DNA of 64,000 nt from Kitasatospora terrestris (GTDB taxonomy: Bacteria > Actinomycetota > Actinomycetes > Streptomycetales > Streptomycetaceae). Below are positions 8,523 to 16,698 of the stretch, piece by piece. Position 1 is the first letter of the stretch. The number at the start of each line of letters is the position of its first letter. The DNA is taken from the NCBI RefSeq assembly GCF_039542905.1, contig NZ_BAABIS010000001.1, forward strand, positions 8,432,001 through 8,496,000, in the 5' to 3' direction. Below the pieces are notes generated by a model that saw nothing but the letters and a program-made list of their open reading frames with translations, ran no database searches and was not told the origin of the DNA. The position numbers and the translations under genes are program-made.

Positions 8523-9101
8523 GTGACCGACCGCCCCGCGACCCCTCCGTGCCCCTGCGTGCTCTGCGACCCCGCCGCCTCCGCCACCCCCCGTGCCCGG
8601 CGGCACCGGGCGGAGCACTGGTCCTCGGAGATGGCGCACGTCCGCGACCACGGCTGGCACGTGGTCGGCGTGGGCGGGGGAGGCGAAGTGCCGAACTGGG
8701 CCTTCACCGTCGGCCTGTGGCACTCCCACCGGATCCCGGAGGTGGCCATGTTCAGCTTGGAGCTGCAAGGGCTGATGCACTGGGTCGACGCCGCGGCCGC
8801 GCAGCTGCGCGACGGCGCGTCGACGGAGCCCGGCACGCTGCTCCCCGACGTCATCGACGGGTACCGGGTCGAGGTCCGACCGGTCGACGACAGCTGGTAC
8901 CGCCCGCTGTTCGGCACGGCCGTCGGCTTCTACCGGCGCAGCCCGGTCCCCTTCGTCCAGCTGCTCTGGCCCGACCGCGAGCACCGGCCGCCCTTGGACG
9001 GGCGGGCCAGCGCGGGGTGCCGCTCGCAGCCCGGCCTCTGGCTCCCGGTCGACGAGCACCCGAAGGGCGTCTGGACCGACGAAGCCGCCGAAGCCGGCTG
9101 A
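8523..9101 (+). CDS. DUF4262 domain protein
   Basis: A 192-residue protein. A short Cys-containing leader CPCVLCDP is followed by a DUF4262-type core with HGWHVVGVGGGGEVPNWAFTVGLWH and an ending rich in Trp and acidic residues. The core motif (a Gly-rich strand, FTVGL, then a conserved His) is typical of this widespread soluble family. GTG 8523 is chosen as the most upstream start that keeps the Cys pair; the ribosome site is weak. Family function is not established. Confidence 0.8.
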   Translation: MTDRPATPPCPCVLCDPAASATPRARRHRAEHWSSEMAHVRDHGWHVVGVGGGGEVPNWAFTVGLWHSHRIPEVAMFSLELQGLMHWVDAAAAQLRDGASTEPGTLLPDVIDGYRVEVRPVDDSWYRPLFGTAVGFYRRSPVPFVQLLWPDREHRPPLDGRASAGCRSQPGLWLPVDEHPKGVWTDEAAEAG

Positions 9102-9169
9102 CCTCCGGCCGGGGCGGGGCTCCCGGCGGACGGGAACACCGGAGGGGTTGCGGCGGGCCGGCTCCGGTC

Positions 9170-9457
9170 TCAGGCCTCGCCGACCCGCGTCCCCAGGTGG
9201 TCCGACTCCGCGACGAACTCCGCGAGGAGCCGAGCGGCGTCGTCGACCATGGCCGCCAGCACGTAGGTGTCGGGCGCATGGATCCAGTCGCGCCAGAGCA
9301 GCACGACCTCCCCGCCGTCGAGGCGGAAGACGTGGCCCTCCTCGTTGTCCTCCGCGAAGTCCGGAGGGCCGAGGGCCTCGGGATTCCCTACCGTGAGGAG
9401 ACGGCCGGCGAAGTAGTAGGGCCCGGGCCCCCACAGCGAGGTCGCGACGCGTTGCAC
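9170..9457 (-). CDS. Hypothetical protein, operon partner of the epimerase
   Basis: A 95-residue soluble protein starting at GTG 9457, with AGGAGAG five bases upstream. The middle is rich in aromatic and acidic residues (VVLLWRDWIHAPDTYV). It starts 14 bp after the epimerase stop on the same strand, so co-transcription is likely. I recognise no family. Confidence 0.72.
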   Translation of the reverse strand: MQRVATSLWGPGPYYFAGRLLTVGNPEALGPPDFAEDNEEGHVFRLDGGEVVLLWRDWIHAPDTYVLAAMVDDAARLLAEFVAESDHLGTRVGEA

Positions 9458-9471
9458 CGTGTCTCTCCTGG

Positions 9472-10320
9472 TCAGGTGGTGGTCGATCGGTCGGGCTCCG
9501 CACACGCCGGCCGGTCGGCAGGGCCCAGGTGCGGCAGGGTGAACTCGGGCAGCGCGTAGGCACCCGCCTGGGGCGCCGACGGGTCCACCGCCGCGTCCGC
9601 GCCGGGGACGTCCGCGGCGAACGCCTCCGCGTCGTCCACCGGGACGTACGGCAGCACCGCCGGGTCCGGCAGCTCCCAGAACCGCCGGGTGTTGGCGGAC
9701 ACCGCGTACACCGCCGCGAAGCGGACCGCCTCCGGCGCCGTGAGCGCCGCCCGGACGAACCCGACCGCGTCCCGCGGGCTCAGCCAGGTCGCCAGCTGCC
9801 TGGCGTCCACCGGGGCCGGTTCGAAGCTCCCGATCCGCAGGCACACCACCGGCAGCCCGAACTTGTCCGCGTACAACTGCCCGAGCGCCTCCACCGCCAC
9901 CTTGCTGACGCCGTACAGCCCGTCGGGCCGGCAGGGCTCCAGCGGCCCGGTGAGGTGCCCCGCCGGGTAGAAGCCGGTCACCCGGTTGCTGCTCGCCAGC
10001 ACCACCCGCCGGACCCGAGCCCGCCGGGCCGCCTCCAGCACGTGCTGGGTGCCCAGCACGTTCGCCTCCAGCAGCTCCGCCAGCGGGGCCTCGTCCGGCA
10101 CCCCCGCCAGGTGGACCACCCGGTCCGCCCCCGCCAGGGCCGCCTCCACCGCCGCCGGATCCCGCAGGTCCGCGGTGAGTGCCACCTCGTTCGGGGCCTC
10201 CGCCCGCAGCGGCACCCGGTCGACGAGCACCAGGCGCTCCGCCTCCCCGCGCAGCGCCCGCCGCACCACGGCGCCGATCCGCCCGGCCGCGCCCGTCACC
10301 ACCACCGTCCCCAGCCTCAC
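9472..10320 (-). CDS. NAD(P)-dependent epimerase/dehydratase (uronate dehydrogenase-like)
   Basis: A 282-residue extended short-chain dehydrogenase. The N-terminal VTGAAGRIG binds NAD; the segment VVHLAGVPDE is typical of the uronate dehydrogenase/GalE group. The active site is Ser-Ser near VVLASSNRVTGFY plus YGVSK with the catalytic Tyr and Lys. Residues of the family that would fix the substrate are not certain by eye. GTG 10320 has GGGAGG five bases upstream. Its likely reaction is oxidation or epimerisation of a sugar or sugar acid. Confidence 0.85.
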   Translation of the reverse strand: MRLGTVVVTGAAGRIGAVVRRALRGEAERLVLVDRVPLRAEAPNEVALTADLRDPAAVEAALAGADRVVHLAGVPDEAPLAELLEANVLGTQHVLEAARRARVRRVVLASSNRVTGFYPAGHLTGPLEPCRPDGLYGVSKVAVEALGQLYADKFGLPVVCLRIGSFEPAPVDARQLATWLSPRDAVGFVRAALTAPEAVRFAAVYAVSANTRRFWELPDPAVLPYVPVDDAEAFAADVPGADAAVDPSAPQAGAYALPEFTLPHLGPADRPACAEPDRSTTT

Positions 10321-10474
10321 CGCGGCCTCCCGCTCTCCGACGTCTCCCCGGTCATCCTCCCCCCTGCCCGGTCGTCCGCCCCCGCATCCGGACCGGAATC
10401 GGCATGCCCGGGCACGGCCGGCTGCGCTACCGTCCGGACCGTTCGCTGGTTCGAGTCACACCGGGGGAGTACCC

Positions 10475-10837
10475 GTGCCGCAGATCCTGATCGACCACTC
10501 GACCGACGTGGTCCTCGACCGCCCGGCCTTCGCCGCCGCGCTGCACGAGCAGCTCGCCCAGGTCATCGACACGACCGTGGCCGAGTGCAAGACGGTCTTC
10601 CGCCCGGCCGCCGACCACCTGGTCGGTGACGGCGGTGAGGGCCGGGCGGTGGTGCTGGTCGAGATCAAGATCCTCGCCGGCCGCAGCGCGGAACTCCGCG
10701 CCGAGCTGACCGACCGCACCCTCGCGCTGCTGGAGGCCCACGTCCGCGTCCCGGCGGCCTTCGGCATCGAGGTCACCGAACTCGACCGCGCCACCTACCG
10801 CTTCAGCCACCACGCCGGTGGCCCGGGCTCCTCGTGA
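10475..10837 (+). CDS. 5-carboxymethyl-2-hydroxymuconate isomerase-like tautomerase
   Basis: A 120-residue protein of the tautomerase superfamily. Its first residue after the start is Pro (VPQILIDHST), the catalytic base in CHMI and 4-OT enzymes. The segments VLVEIKILAGRS and a C-terminal EVTELDRATYRFSHH fit the CHMI subgroup. GTG 10475 follows GGGGGA at good spacing. No aromatic degradation genes are nearby, so the substrate is uncertain. Confidence 0.82.
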   Translation: MPQILIDHSTDVVLDRPAFAAALHEQLAQVIDTTVAECKTVFRPAADHLVGDGGEGRAVVLVEIKILAGRSAELRAELTDRTLALLEAHVRVPAAFGIEVTELDRATYRFSHHAGGPGSS

Positions 10838-11010
10838 GCGGGCGAGCGGGCTCCGCCCGAGTCAGCGGCTCGACCCGGCGCGGGTACGCGTGAACGCGGC
10901 GCTGGACGGAACGCACTGCCTGTGGCCGGCCTTCTGGCACGGCCTCCCCGGAGGCGCCGCGCACGCTGAGATGCGAGCTGCTGCCGGCACTGCGCACGGG
11001 GGAGCGGGTG

Positions 11011-11163
11011 ATGAGCCTGCTGGACGTGCTGCCCGACGAGTTCACCCCGCTGACGAGGGTGACCTCGCGGGGCCGGGGCATGCGGATCGCCCGGCTCCTC
11101 GGCCGGTCCCTCTCGGTCCGGGAGTGGCTCGTCGAGGAGGGCGAGGCCCCGGACCGGCCGTGA
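11011..11163 (+). CDS. Small unrecognised ORF or C-terminal remnant
   Basis: A 50-residue frame beginning MSLLDVLPDEFTPLTRV and ending with a basic-acidic tail, with GGAG six bases before ATG 11011. The frame stays open upstream to about 10894, reading LRCELLPALRTGERV. It could therefore be the tail of a decayed gene. No family is recognised. Confidence 0.3.
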   Translation: MSLLDVLPDEFTPLTRVTSRGRGMRIARLLGRSLSVREWLVEEGEAPDRP

Positions 11164-11180
11164 CGCGCCCGGTGGGGCGC

Positions 11181-12014
11181 TCAGGGTGCCGGGGTCTCCT
11201 GCTCGGCTTCGACCTGGGCGTTCCAGTCGCGCTTGGAGGCCTGCCAGCCGTCCTCGTTGTGGCCGAGGCGCCAGTAGCCGGAGATGGAGAGGTCCTCGCG
11301 GGGGATGCCGAGGTCGACGCGCAGGAACGCGCGGAGGTCCTTGACGGTGCCGGCCTCGCCGTGGACGAAGGCGTGCATCCGGCCTTCGGGGCGTTCCAGT
11401 GCGCGGACGGCCTGGACGAGGAGTTCGCCGGCGGGCCGCTCGCCGCGGTGGAGCCAGGTGACGTCGGCGGCGAGCTTCTGCTCCTCCTCGGGTCCGGCGA
11501 CCTCGACGAAGGCGTGGACGCGGGCGTCGGCGGGGAGGGCTTCGAGGGCGGCGGCGATGGCGGGCAGGGCGCTCTCGTCGCCGGCGAGCAGGTGCCAGTC
11601 GGCGGTGGGGTCGGGGGTGTAGCCGCCGCCGGGGCCCATGAAGCGGACGACGTCGCCGGGCCGGGTGCGGGCGGCCCAGGGGCCGGCGAGTCCTTCGTCG
11701 CCGTGGACGACGAAGTCGACGGTGAGTTCCCGCTGTTCGGGGTTCCAGGCACGGACGGTGTAGGTGCGGGTGACGGGCCACTGCTCGCGGGGGAGGTCCT
11801 CGCGGATCTTCTCCAGGTCGAAGGGCTCGGGGTAGGTCACGCCCGTGGGGGCGAAGAGGATCTTGACGTAGTGGTCGGTGAAGTCGCCGGCGGTGAACGC
11901 GGCGAGGCCGTCGCCGCCGAGGACGACGCGCTGCATGTGCGGGGTGAGGCGTTCGGTGCGGACGACGTGCGCGGTGTGCGGCTTCCGGGGCTTGCGGGCC
12001 GGACGCTCTGCCAT
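11181..12014 (-). CDS. Siderophore-interacting protein (FAD-dependent ferric-siderophore reductase)
   Basis: A 277-residue SIP-family flavoprotein that reduces Fe(III)-siderophores in the cytoplasm to release iron. The FAD site RTYTVR is followed by LTVDFVVHGDEGLAGPWA, GDVVRFMGPGGGY and the C-terminal SIP domain with GYWRLGHNEDG, all typical. ATG 12014 has GAGGAG at usual distance. A perfect iron box lies 27 bp upstream of the start, so the gene is probably repressed by DmdR1/IdeR when iron is sufficient. No siderophore synthesis genes are in the window. Confidence 0.93.
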   Translation of the reverse strand: MAERPARKPRKPHTAHVVRTERLTPHMQRVVLGGDGLAAFTAGDFTDHYVKILFAPTGVTYPEPFDLEKIREDLPREQWPVTRTYTVRAWNPEQRELTVDFVVHGDEGLAGPWAARTRPGDVVRFMGPGGGYTPDPTADWHLLAGDESALPAIAAALEALPADARVHAFVEVAGPEEEQKLAADVTWLHRGERPAGELLVQAVRALERPEGRMHAFVHGEAGTVKDLRAFLRVDLGIPREDLSISGYWRLGHNEDGWQASKRDWNAQVEAEQETPAP

Positions 12015-12040
12015 GGACTGGCTCTCCTCAGATCATCAAC

Positions 12041-12054
12041 TTAGGCTCGCCTAA
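12041..12054. promoter_or_regulatory. Iron box (TTAGGC-TC-GCCTAA)
   Basis: A palindrome with 6-bp arms matching the core TTAGGTTAGGCTAACCTAA consensus of the DtxR/IdeR/DmdR1 family. It lies just upstream of the siderophore-interacting protein start. The regulator gene is not in the window. Confidence 0.85.
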
Positions 12055-12424
12055 CGTAACACCCGGCGGACCTCGTTCCACGATCTTTTTCGAGTCCGGT
12101 CGAACACGTCCGGCGGCTCCGGCCGGGCCCGGTCGGCGGCGAGCATGGTGCCGGGGTGGTCGACGGCCGTCGCGTCGTCACCGGTGGCGCGGGAGGCGGA
12201 GTTGAACACCTCGGAGTTGCCCGCGCCGGGGGCGGTGACGTCACGCCCGGTACCGCGACAGCTGTGCCCTGCGGGCCGAGGGGGAACGGCCGACGGGCGG
12301 GCACGGCGCCACCCGGACGGCCCTGTTGCGGCGCGGAGCCGCAGGTCGGGTGGGGAATTGGCGGTCAATCCGGGCGACAGGTGGCATGGTGGAGGGAAAC
12401 GACCCTCGACGAGAAGGCAGCGCC
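12055..12424. other. Intergenic region, no gene seen
   Basis: 370 bp between the divergent SIP and DUF4193 genes. Beside the iron box at its left edge, I see no convincing gene; frames here have poor third-position bias. Promoters for both genes must lie inside, but no clear -35/-10 pair stands out. Confidence 0.5.
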
Positions 12425-12724
12425 TTGGCAACCGACTACGACGCCCCACGCGACACCGGCGACGAAGGCCGCGACGAGAGCATCGAGGCACTGAAGAGTC
12501 AGCGCGACGACAAACAGGGTTCCGCGGTCGACATCGACCCGGAGGCCGTCGAAGGGCTGGAGCTTCCCGGTGCGGACCTGTCCGGCGAGGAACTCACCGT
12601 GCGGGTCGTGCCCCTGCAGGACGACGAGTTCACCTGCATGACGTGCTTCCTGGTGCACCACCGCGCCCAGCTCGCCGGAGAGGACCGCAACGGCCAGCCC
12701 ATCTGCCGCGACTGCGCGACCTGA
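12425..12724 (+). CDS. DUF4193 family protein
   Basis: A 99-residue protein with the standard DUF4193 layout. An acidic N-terminus (ATDYDAPRDTGDEG) is followed by a central LELPGADLSGEELTVRV. A zinc-ribbon-like tail then carries two Cys pairs (CMTC and CRDC) around FLVHHRAQL. TTG 12425 is chosen because GAGAAGG lies eight bases upstream and homologues start with MATDYD. The family is nearly universal in Actinobacteria; its molecular role is not established. Confidence 0.92.
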   Translation: MATDYDAPRDTGDEGRDESIEALKSQRDDKQGSAVDIDPEAVEGLELPGADLSGEELTVRVVPLQDDEFTCMTCFLVHHRAQLAGEDRNGQPICRDCAT

Positions 12725-12740
12725 CCCGCCGCGCACGGCG

Positions 12741-12777
12741 CAGCGCCCGCCGCCCCGCGACGGGACGACGGGCGCTG
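12741..12777. terminator. Probable bidirectional terminator
   Basis: An inverted repeat with 9-bp arms CAGCGCCCG / CGGGCGCTG and an inner CCCG/CGGG stem. It sits between the ends of the convergent DUF4193 gene and the small Cys gene. There is no U-tract, as is common in this GC range. Confidence 0.55.
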
Positions 12778-12788
12778 GGCCGGACCGC

Positions 12789-12929
12789 TCAGCAGCTGAC
12801 CGTGCCGCGCCGGATCGCGTGGCCGCCGTCGTTGGCGTCGTCGGCCCAGTAGACCGGCTTCGAGCCGGCGACGCACTCGTCGCAGACCGCCCACAGGCGC
12901 GAGGCCTGGGGCTCCCACTGGAGCTCCAT
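12789..12929 (-). CDS. Small 46-residue Cys-containing protein
   Basis: A short frame MELQWEPQASRLWAVCDECV, then a Gly/Asp-rich middle, ending GTVSC. It holds a CxxC pair (Cys16, Cys19) and a C-terminal Cys46. Every sense codon ends in G or C, which strongly favours real coding despite the small size. The ribosome site is weak. It is convergent with DUF4193 across a terminator. A zinc or redox role is possible but unproven. Confidence 0.55.
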   Translation of the reverse strand: MELQWEPQASRLWAVCDECVAGSKPVYWADDANDGGHAIRRGTVSC

Positions 12930-12995
12930 GACGCCCGCAGCCGCCGCCGGGTGAGCATCCCGTGAACTCCCCCCGAACGGCCCGCGCTCCGCGGG

Positions 12996-13664
12996 TCAGC
13001 CGAAGAGGCGCAGAGCGCAGGCGACGACCGCCGCGCGCACCTCGTCCCGGTCCTCGACGTGGACGCCGGGGCGGATCCAGACCGGGGACTGGTTGAGGAC
13101 GCCGTGCAGGCACTGCATCGCCACGTTGATGTTGTCGCAGGTGAACTCGCCGTCCGCGACGCCCTGTTCGACGACGCGCCGGAAGACGGCGTCGTGGCGG
13201 CGGCGCATGTCCTTCATCGGCTCCTCGAACGCCTGCGGCCAGGTGCGGGGCCAGGAGAAGGCCGCCGCGACCTCGGGGGCGGTCTCGGTGAGGATGAGCA
13301 CCTGCTCGTCGACGAGTGCCGCCAGCAGCTCCCGGGCGCCGGCGCCGGTGACCTTCCGCTCCCGGTCGGCCAGGCGCCGGAGGACCTCCTGGGTGAGCGA
13401 CTCCAGTGCGGCGGCGACCAGTTCGTCCTTGGACGAGAAGTAGTGGTAGAGCGTGGCCTTGGCGATGTCGGTCCGTTCGGCCACGTCCTCCAGGCTCATG
13501 CCCTGGTAGCCGGCGTCGGCGAGGATCCGGGTCGCGGTGCGGACAATCTCCGCCTTGCGGCGGTCGCGCCGCCGGGCGACCCGGCCGGTACCCCGGACCG
13601 GTGACGCTCCGTCCGCCGGCTCCGGCGCGCCCGCGCCGCCGCCCTCGTCCGCCGTGCCGCTCAA
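12996..13664 (-). CDS. TetR-family transcriptional regulator
   Basis: A 222-residue TetR protein. A Gly/Ala/Pro-rich leader of about 30 residues precedes the HTH, which reads MSLEDVAERTDIAKATLYHY followed by FSSKDELV. TTG 13664 is chosen because GAGGAGGAG lies just upstream at good spacing. The gene is divergent from the acyl-CoA thioesterase-like gene at 13872, and the gap holds two palindromic sites. Inference: it represses the thioesterase and may sense an acyl-CoA or related lipid. Confidence 0.85.
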   Translation of the reverse strand: MSGTADEGGGAGAPEPADGASPVRGTGRVARRRDRRKAEIVRTATRILADAGYQGMSLEDVAERTDIAKATLYHYFSSKDELVAAALESLTQEVLRRLADRERKVTGAGARELLAALVDEQVLILTETAPEVAAAFSWPRTWPQAFEEPMKDMRRRHDAVFRRVVEQGVADGEFTCDNINVAMQCLHGVLNQSPVWIRPGVHVEDRDEVRAAVVACALRLFG

Positions 13665-13754
13665 CCCAGCTCCTCCTCGGTCCCCGGCCGCGCCGCCGCA
13701 GCTCCGCGGTGTCCGCACACCCTATCGCCGGGCCCCGAGGGGGTCGATTTTCCA

Positions 13755-13804
13755 TCCGACCGTATCGGAACATGACCGCTCAGCCGAAAACCCGACCGCT
13801 CGGT
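13755..13804. promoter_or_regulatory. Candidate operator region of TetR/thioesterase pair
   Basis: Two short symmetric elements occur between the divergent starts: TCCGA-N5-TCGGA at 13755-13769 and ACCG-CT-CGGT at 13795-13804. GACCGCTC also occurs twice in direct repeat. They are shorter than the operators near 1276 and 41736, so binding is only a reasonable guess. Confidence 0.4.
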
Positions 13805-13871
13805 TGACTTTTTTCGACGCGGGAACCTACGGTCGTGCCAGAGCCCCCGGCCCACGAAATCCGAGGATCCG

Positions 13872-14822
13872 ATGTCCGCTTCCGCCGGCGCCTACTACCG
13901 CCGCCTCGCCACGCCCGGCCACTTCCTGCCCACCGAGCACGCCACCGGCGGGTGGTCGCCGACCGAGCAGCACATCGCGCCGATGGCGGGCCTGCTCGTC
14001 CACGAGATCGAACGGGCGGTCGGGACGGACGGGCTGCAGACGGCGCGGCTCGGCCTGGACATCCTCGGGGTGCTGACCCTGGACGCGTTCGAGGTCACGG
14101 TCGAGGTCCTGCGGCCCGGCCGCACGATCAGCCTGGTCGAGGCACGGGTCGGCCAGCACGGCCGCACCGCCGTGATCGCGCGCGCCTGGCGCCTCGCGGT
14201 GATCGACACCGCCGAGGTCGCGGGCGGCGCGCCCGCCGTGCTCCCCGCGCCGGACGCGGTGCCCGCGTGGGACCTCACCGCGCTCTTCGGCGGCGGTTTC
14301 GTGCGCTCCCTGGACATCCGGCGCGAGGCCGACGCCGTGCCCGGCCGGTCCCGGTCGTGGACGCGCAGCCGGGTGGGCCTGATCGAGGGCGAGAAAGCCG
14401 GCACCCTGGCCTCCTGGATCGCCATGGTCGACACCGCGAACGGACTCGCGGTCCGCGCGTCGCCGACCGACTGGCACTACCCCAACGTCGACCTCACCAT
14501 CCACCTGCACCGGCAGCCCGTCGGCGAGTGGCTCGGCTTCGAGACCGGCGTGGTGCTGGGCCCCGACGGCCTCGGCATCACCAGCTCGGCCCTGCACGAC
14601 ACCACCGGCCCGGTCGGCCGGGTCGAGCAGATGCTGACGGTCCGCCCGCGCGCCCACGCAGGGCGGGAGCCGGCGCCGGCCGGGTCAGGGGAGGTTCTGC
14701 TCGGTCCAGATCGTCTTGCCGCTGTCGGTGTGCTGGGTGCCCCAGCGCTGGGCGATCTGCGCGATGAGCAGGAGTCCGCGGCCGCCCTCGTCGGTGGCGG
14801 CGGCGAGCCGCATCCGCGGTGA
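13872..14822 (+). CDS. Acyl-CoA thioesterase-like hotdog protein
   Basis: A 316-residue protein. The segment from about 20 to 260 matches a double-hotdog TesB-like acyl-CoA thioesterase: an N-terminal AYYRRL, a RTISLVEARVGQHGRTAVIARAW-type strand and a C-terminal second hotdog with DLTIHLHRQPVGEWLGFE. ATG 13872 follows a GAGGATCC. The last 45 or so residues are low in complexity and lie antisense to the ABC-SpoIIE gene. That 138-bp convergent overlap suggests the original stop was lost. Confidence 0.78.
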   Translation: MSASAGAYYRRLATPGHFLPTEHATGGWSPTEQHIAPMAGLLVHEIERAVGTDGLQTARLGLDILGVLTLDAFEVTVEVLRPGRTISLVEARVGQHGRTAVIARAWRLAVIDTAEVAGGAPAVLPAPDAVPAWDLTALFGGGFVRSLDIRREADAVPGRSRSWTRSRVGLIEGEKAGTLASWIAMVDTANGLAVRASPTDWHYPNVDLTIHLHRQPVGEWLGFETGVVLGPDGLGITSSALHDTTGPVGRVEQMLTVRPRAHAGREPAPAGSGEVLLGPDRLAAVGVLGAPALGDLRDEQESAAALVGGGGEPHPR

Positions 14823-16511
14823 GGTGGTGCTGGCGTCGGTGACCTGGCAGATCAGGGTGCGCCCGTAGAGCAGGCGCACCCCGATCGGGGCGGCGCCGTA
14901 CCGGATCGCGTTGGTGACGAGTTCGCTGAGGATGAGCTCGGTGCCGAGGATCAGCTCGTCCAGGCCCCAGGCGTGCAGCTGGGCGTTGGCGGCGGCGCGG
15001 GTGGTGGCGACGGCCGCGGGGTCGGGCGGGACGTTCCACTCGGCGATCCGGTCGGGGGGCAGGGCCAGGGTGCGGGCGATCAGCAGGGCGATGTCGTCGG
15101 TGGGGTTGGCGGGGAGCATGGCGTCCAGGACGTCCTGGCAGGTCTGCTCCGGGGAGCGTTCCGGGTGGGTGAGCGCGGCGCGGAGCCGGTCGAGGCCCTC
15201 GTCGATGTCCTTGGTCCGCGACTCGACGAGCCCGTCGGTGTAGAGGACCAGCTGGCTGCCCTCGGGGACGTCGAACTCGGTGGTGGTGAACGGCAGGCCG
15301 CGCAGGCCCAGCGGCGGGCCGGCCGGGGTGTCGGGGATGGTCGCGGTGCCGTCCGGGTGCACCAGGACGGGCGGCAGGTGGCCGGCCCGGGCGAGCTGGC
15401 AGCGGCAGGTGACCGGGTCGTAGATCGCGTACAGGCAGGTGGCGCCGATGATGGCGCCCTCGCGGCCGTCGGCCGCCTGCTCCTCGTCGATGCGGGCGAC
15501 CACCTCGTCGAGGTGGGTGAGCAGTTCGTCGGGCGGCAGGTCGAGCATGGCGAGGTTGTGGACGGCGGTGCGCAGCCGGCCCATGGTGGCGGCGGCGTGC
15601 AGGCCGTGGCCGACCACGTCGCCGACCACCAGCGCCACCCGGGCGCCGGACAGCGGGATCACGTCGAACCAGTCCCCGCCCACCGCCGCGTGGGCGGGCA
15701 GGTAGCGGTAGGCGGCCTCGACGGCGTCCTGGACGGGCAGACCGCGCGGAAGAAGGCTCTGCTGGAGGGAGACGGCGAGCGGGTGGCCGCCGGTGATGGC
15801 GGCGGCGATCTGCTCCTGGCTGGTGTACTTGGCGTCGAAGACGCCGTTGTTGCGGCCCAGCCGCAGGACCGCGATCTGGTCGGCGACGGCCTGGATCTCC
15901 TCCAGGTTGTGGCTGATCATGACGACGGCGTGGCCCTGGTCCCGGAGCCGGCGGATCAGGTCCAGGACGCGGGTGGTCTGGTCGAGCGGCAGCGCGGAGG
16001 TGGGTTCGTCGAGGACGACCAGGCTGGGCTTCCCGATCAGAGCCCGGGCGATGGCGACCAGCTGGCGCTGCTCGGCGGAGAGCGTCGCCACCGGGACGCG
16101 GACGCTCGGCAGGCGGATGGACAGCTGGTCGAGCAGGGCCAGCGACCGCTTCGCCATCTCGATCTCGCGCAGCACGCCGAAGCGGCGCAGCTCCCGCCCG
16201 AGGTAGAGGTTGGCGACCACGTCGAGCCGGCCGACCAGCGGGAGGTCCTGGTAGACGGTGGCGATGCCGAGCCGCCCCGCGTCGGCCGGGCGGCGCAGGG
16301 CGACCGGCCGGCCCTGCCACTCGACGGTGCCCGCGTCCGCCGGACCGGCCCCGGAGACGACCTTGACCAGGGTGCTCTTGCCGGCCCCGCTGTCGCCGAC
16401 CAGGCCGACCACCTGCCCCTGGTCGACCTGCAGGTCCACCGCGTGCAGGACCTGGACGGGCCCGTAGTGCTTGGAGATCCCGCGCAGGGACAACAGCGGG
16501 ACGCCGGGCAC
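14685..16511 (-). CDS. Triple fusion: ABC ATPase + SpoIIE phosphatase + RsbW-like ATPase
   Basis: A 608-residue cytosolic protein with three domains. Residues 5-240 are a sugar-importer-type ABC ATPase: Walker A GDSGAGKST at 39-47, Q-loop Gln88, signature LSAEQRQ at 144-150 (LSGGQ in most), Walker B LVVLDEP at 164-170 and switch His201. Residues 250-482 are a SpoIIE/PP2C phosphatase with metal-binding Asp in GGDWFD (280), GDVVGHG (298) and TDD (471-473). Residues 505-605 are a GHKL anti-sigma kinase with N-box LSELVTNAI and G-box DEGGRG (574-579). GTG 16511 has GGAGG seven bases upstream. No permease is adjacent. Inference: sugar-type nucleotide sensing coupled to partner-switching control of a sigma factor. 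Confidence 0.88.
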   Translation of the reverse strand: MPGVPLLSLRGISKHYGPVQVLHAVDLQVDQGQVVGLVGDSGAGKSTLVKVVSGAGPADAGTVEWQGRPVALRRPADAGRLGIATVYQDLPLVGRLDVVANLYLGRELRRFGVLREIEMAKRSLALLDQLSIRLPSVRVPVATLSAEQRQLVAIARALIGKPSLVVLDEPTSALPLDQTTRVLDLIRRLRDQGHAVVMISHNLEEIQAVADQIAVLRLGRNNGVFDAKYTSQEQIAAAITGGHPLAVSLQQSLLPRGLPVQDAVEAAYRYLPAHAAVGGDWFDVIPLSGARVALVVGDVVGHGLHAAATMGRLRTAVHNLAMLDLPPDELLTHLDEVVARIDEEQAADGREGAIIGATCLYAIYDPVTCRCQLARAGHLPPVLVHPDGTATIPDTPAGPPLGLRGLPFTTTEFDVPEGSQLVLYTDGLVESRTKDIDEGLDRLRAALTHPERSPEQTCQDVLDAMLPANPTDDIALLIARTLALPPDRIAEWNVPPDPAAVATTRAAANAQLHAWGLDELILGTELILSELVTNAIRYGAAPIGVRLLYGRTLICQVTDASTTSPRMRLAAATDEGGRGLLLIAQIAQRWGTQHTDSGKTIWTEQNLP

Positions 16512-16698
16512 GGGGCCACCTCCACACTCTCCACGGACCGTCAGGGCCGCCGGTCCTGCGGCCCCCGCACCGGGGTGCCGACGTCCGGGGCACGCCCGCG
16601 GCCCGGGTCCTCCACCCTGACACCGGCGGCGCGGGGGGTGAAGCCGACACACGGGCGGCCGCCCGTTCGGCGGCATCCCCGGCGGCCGCCCGCGGGGC

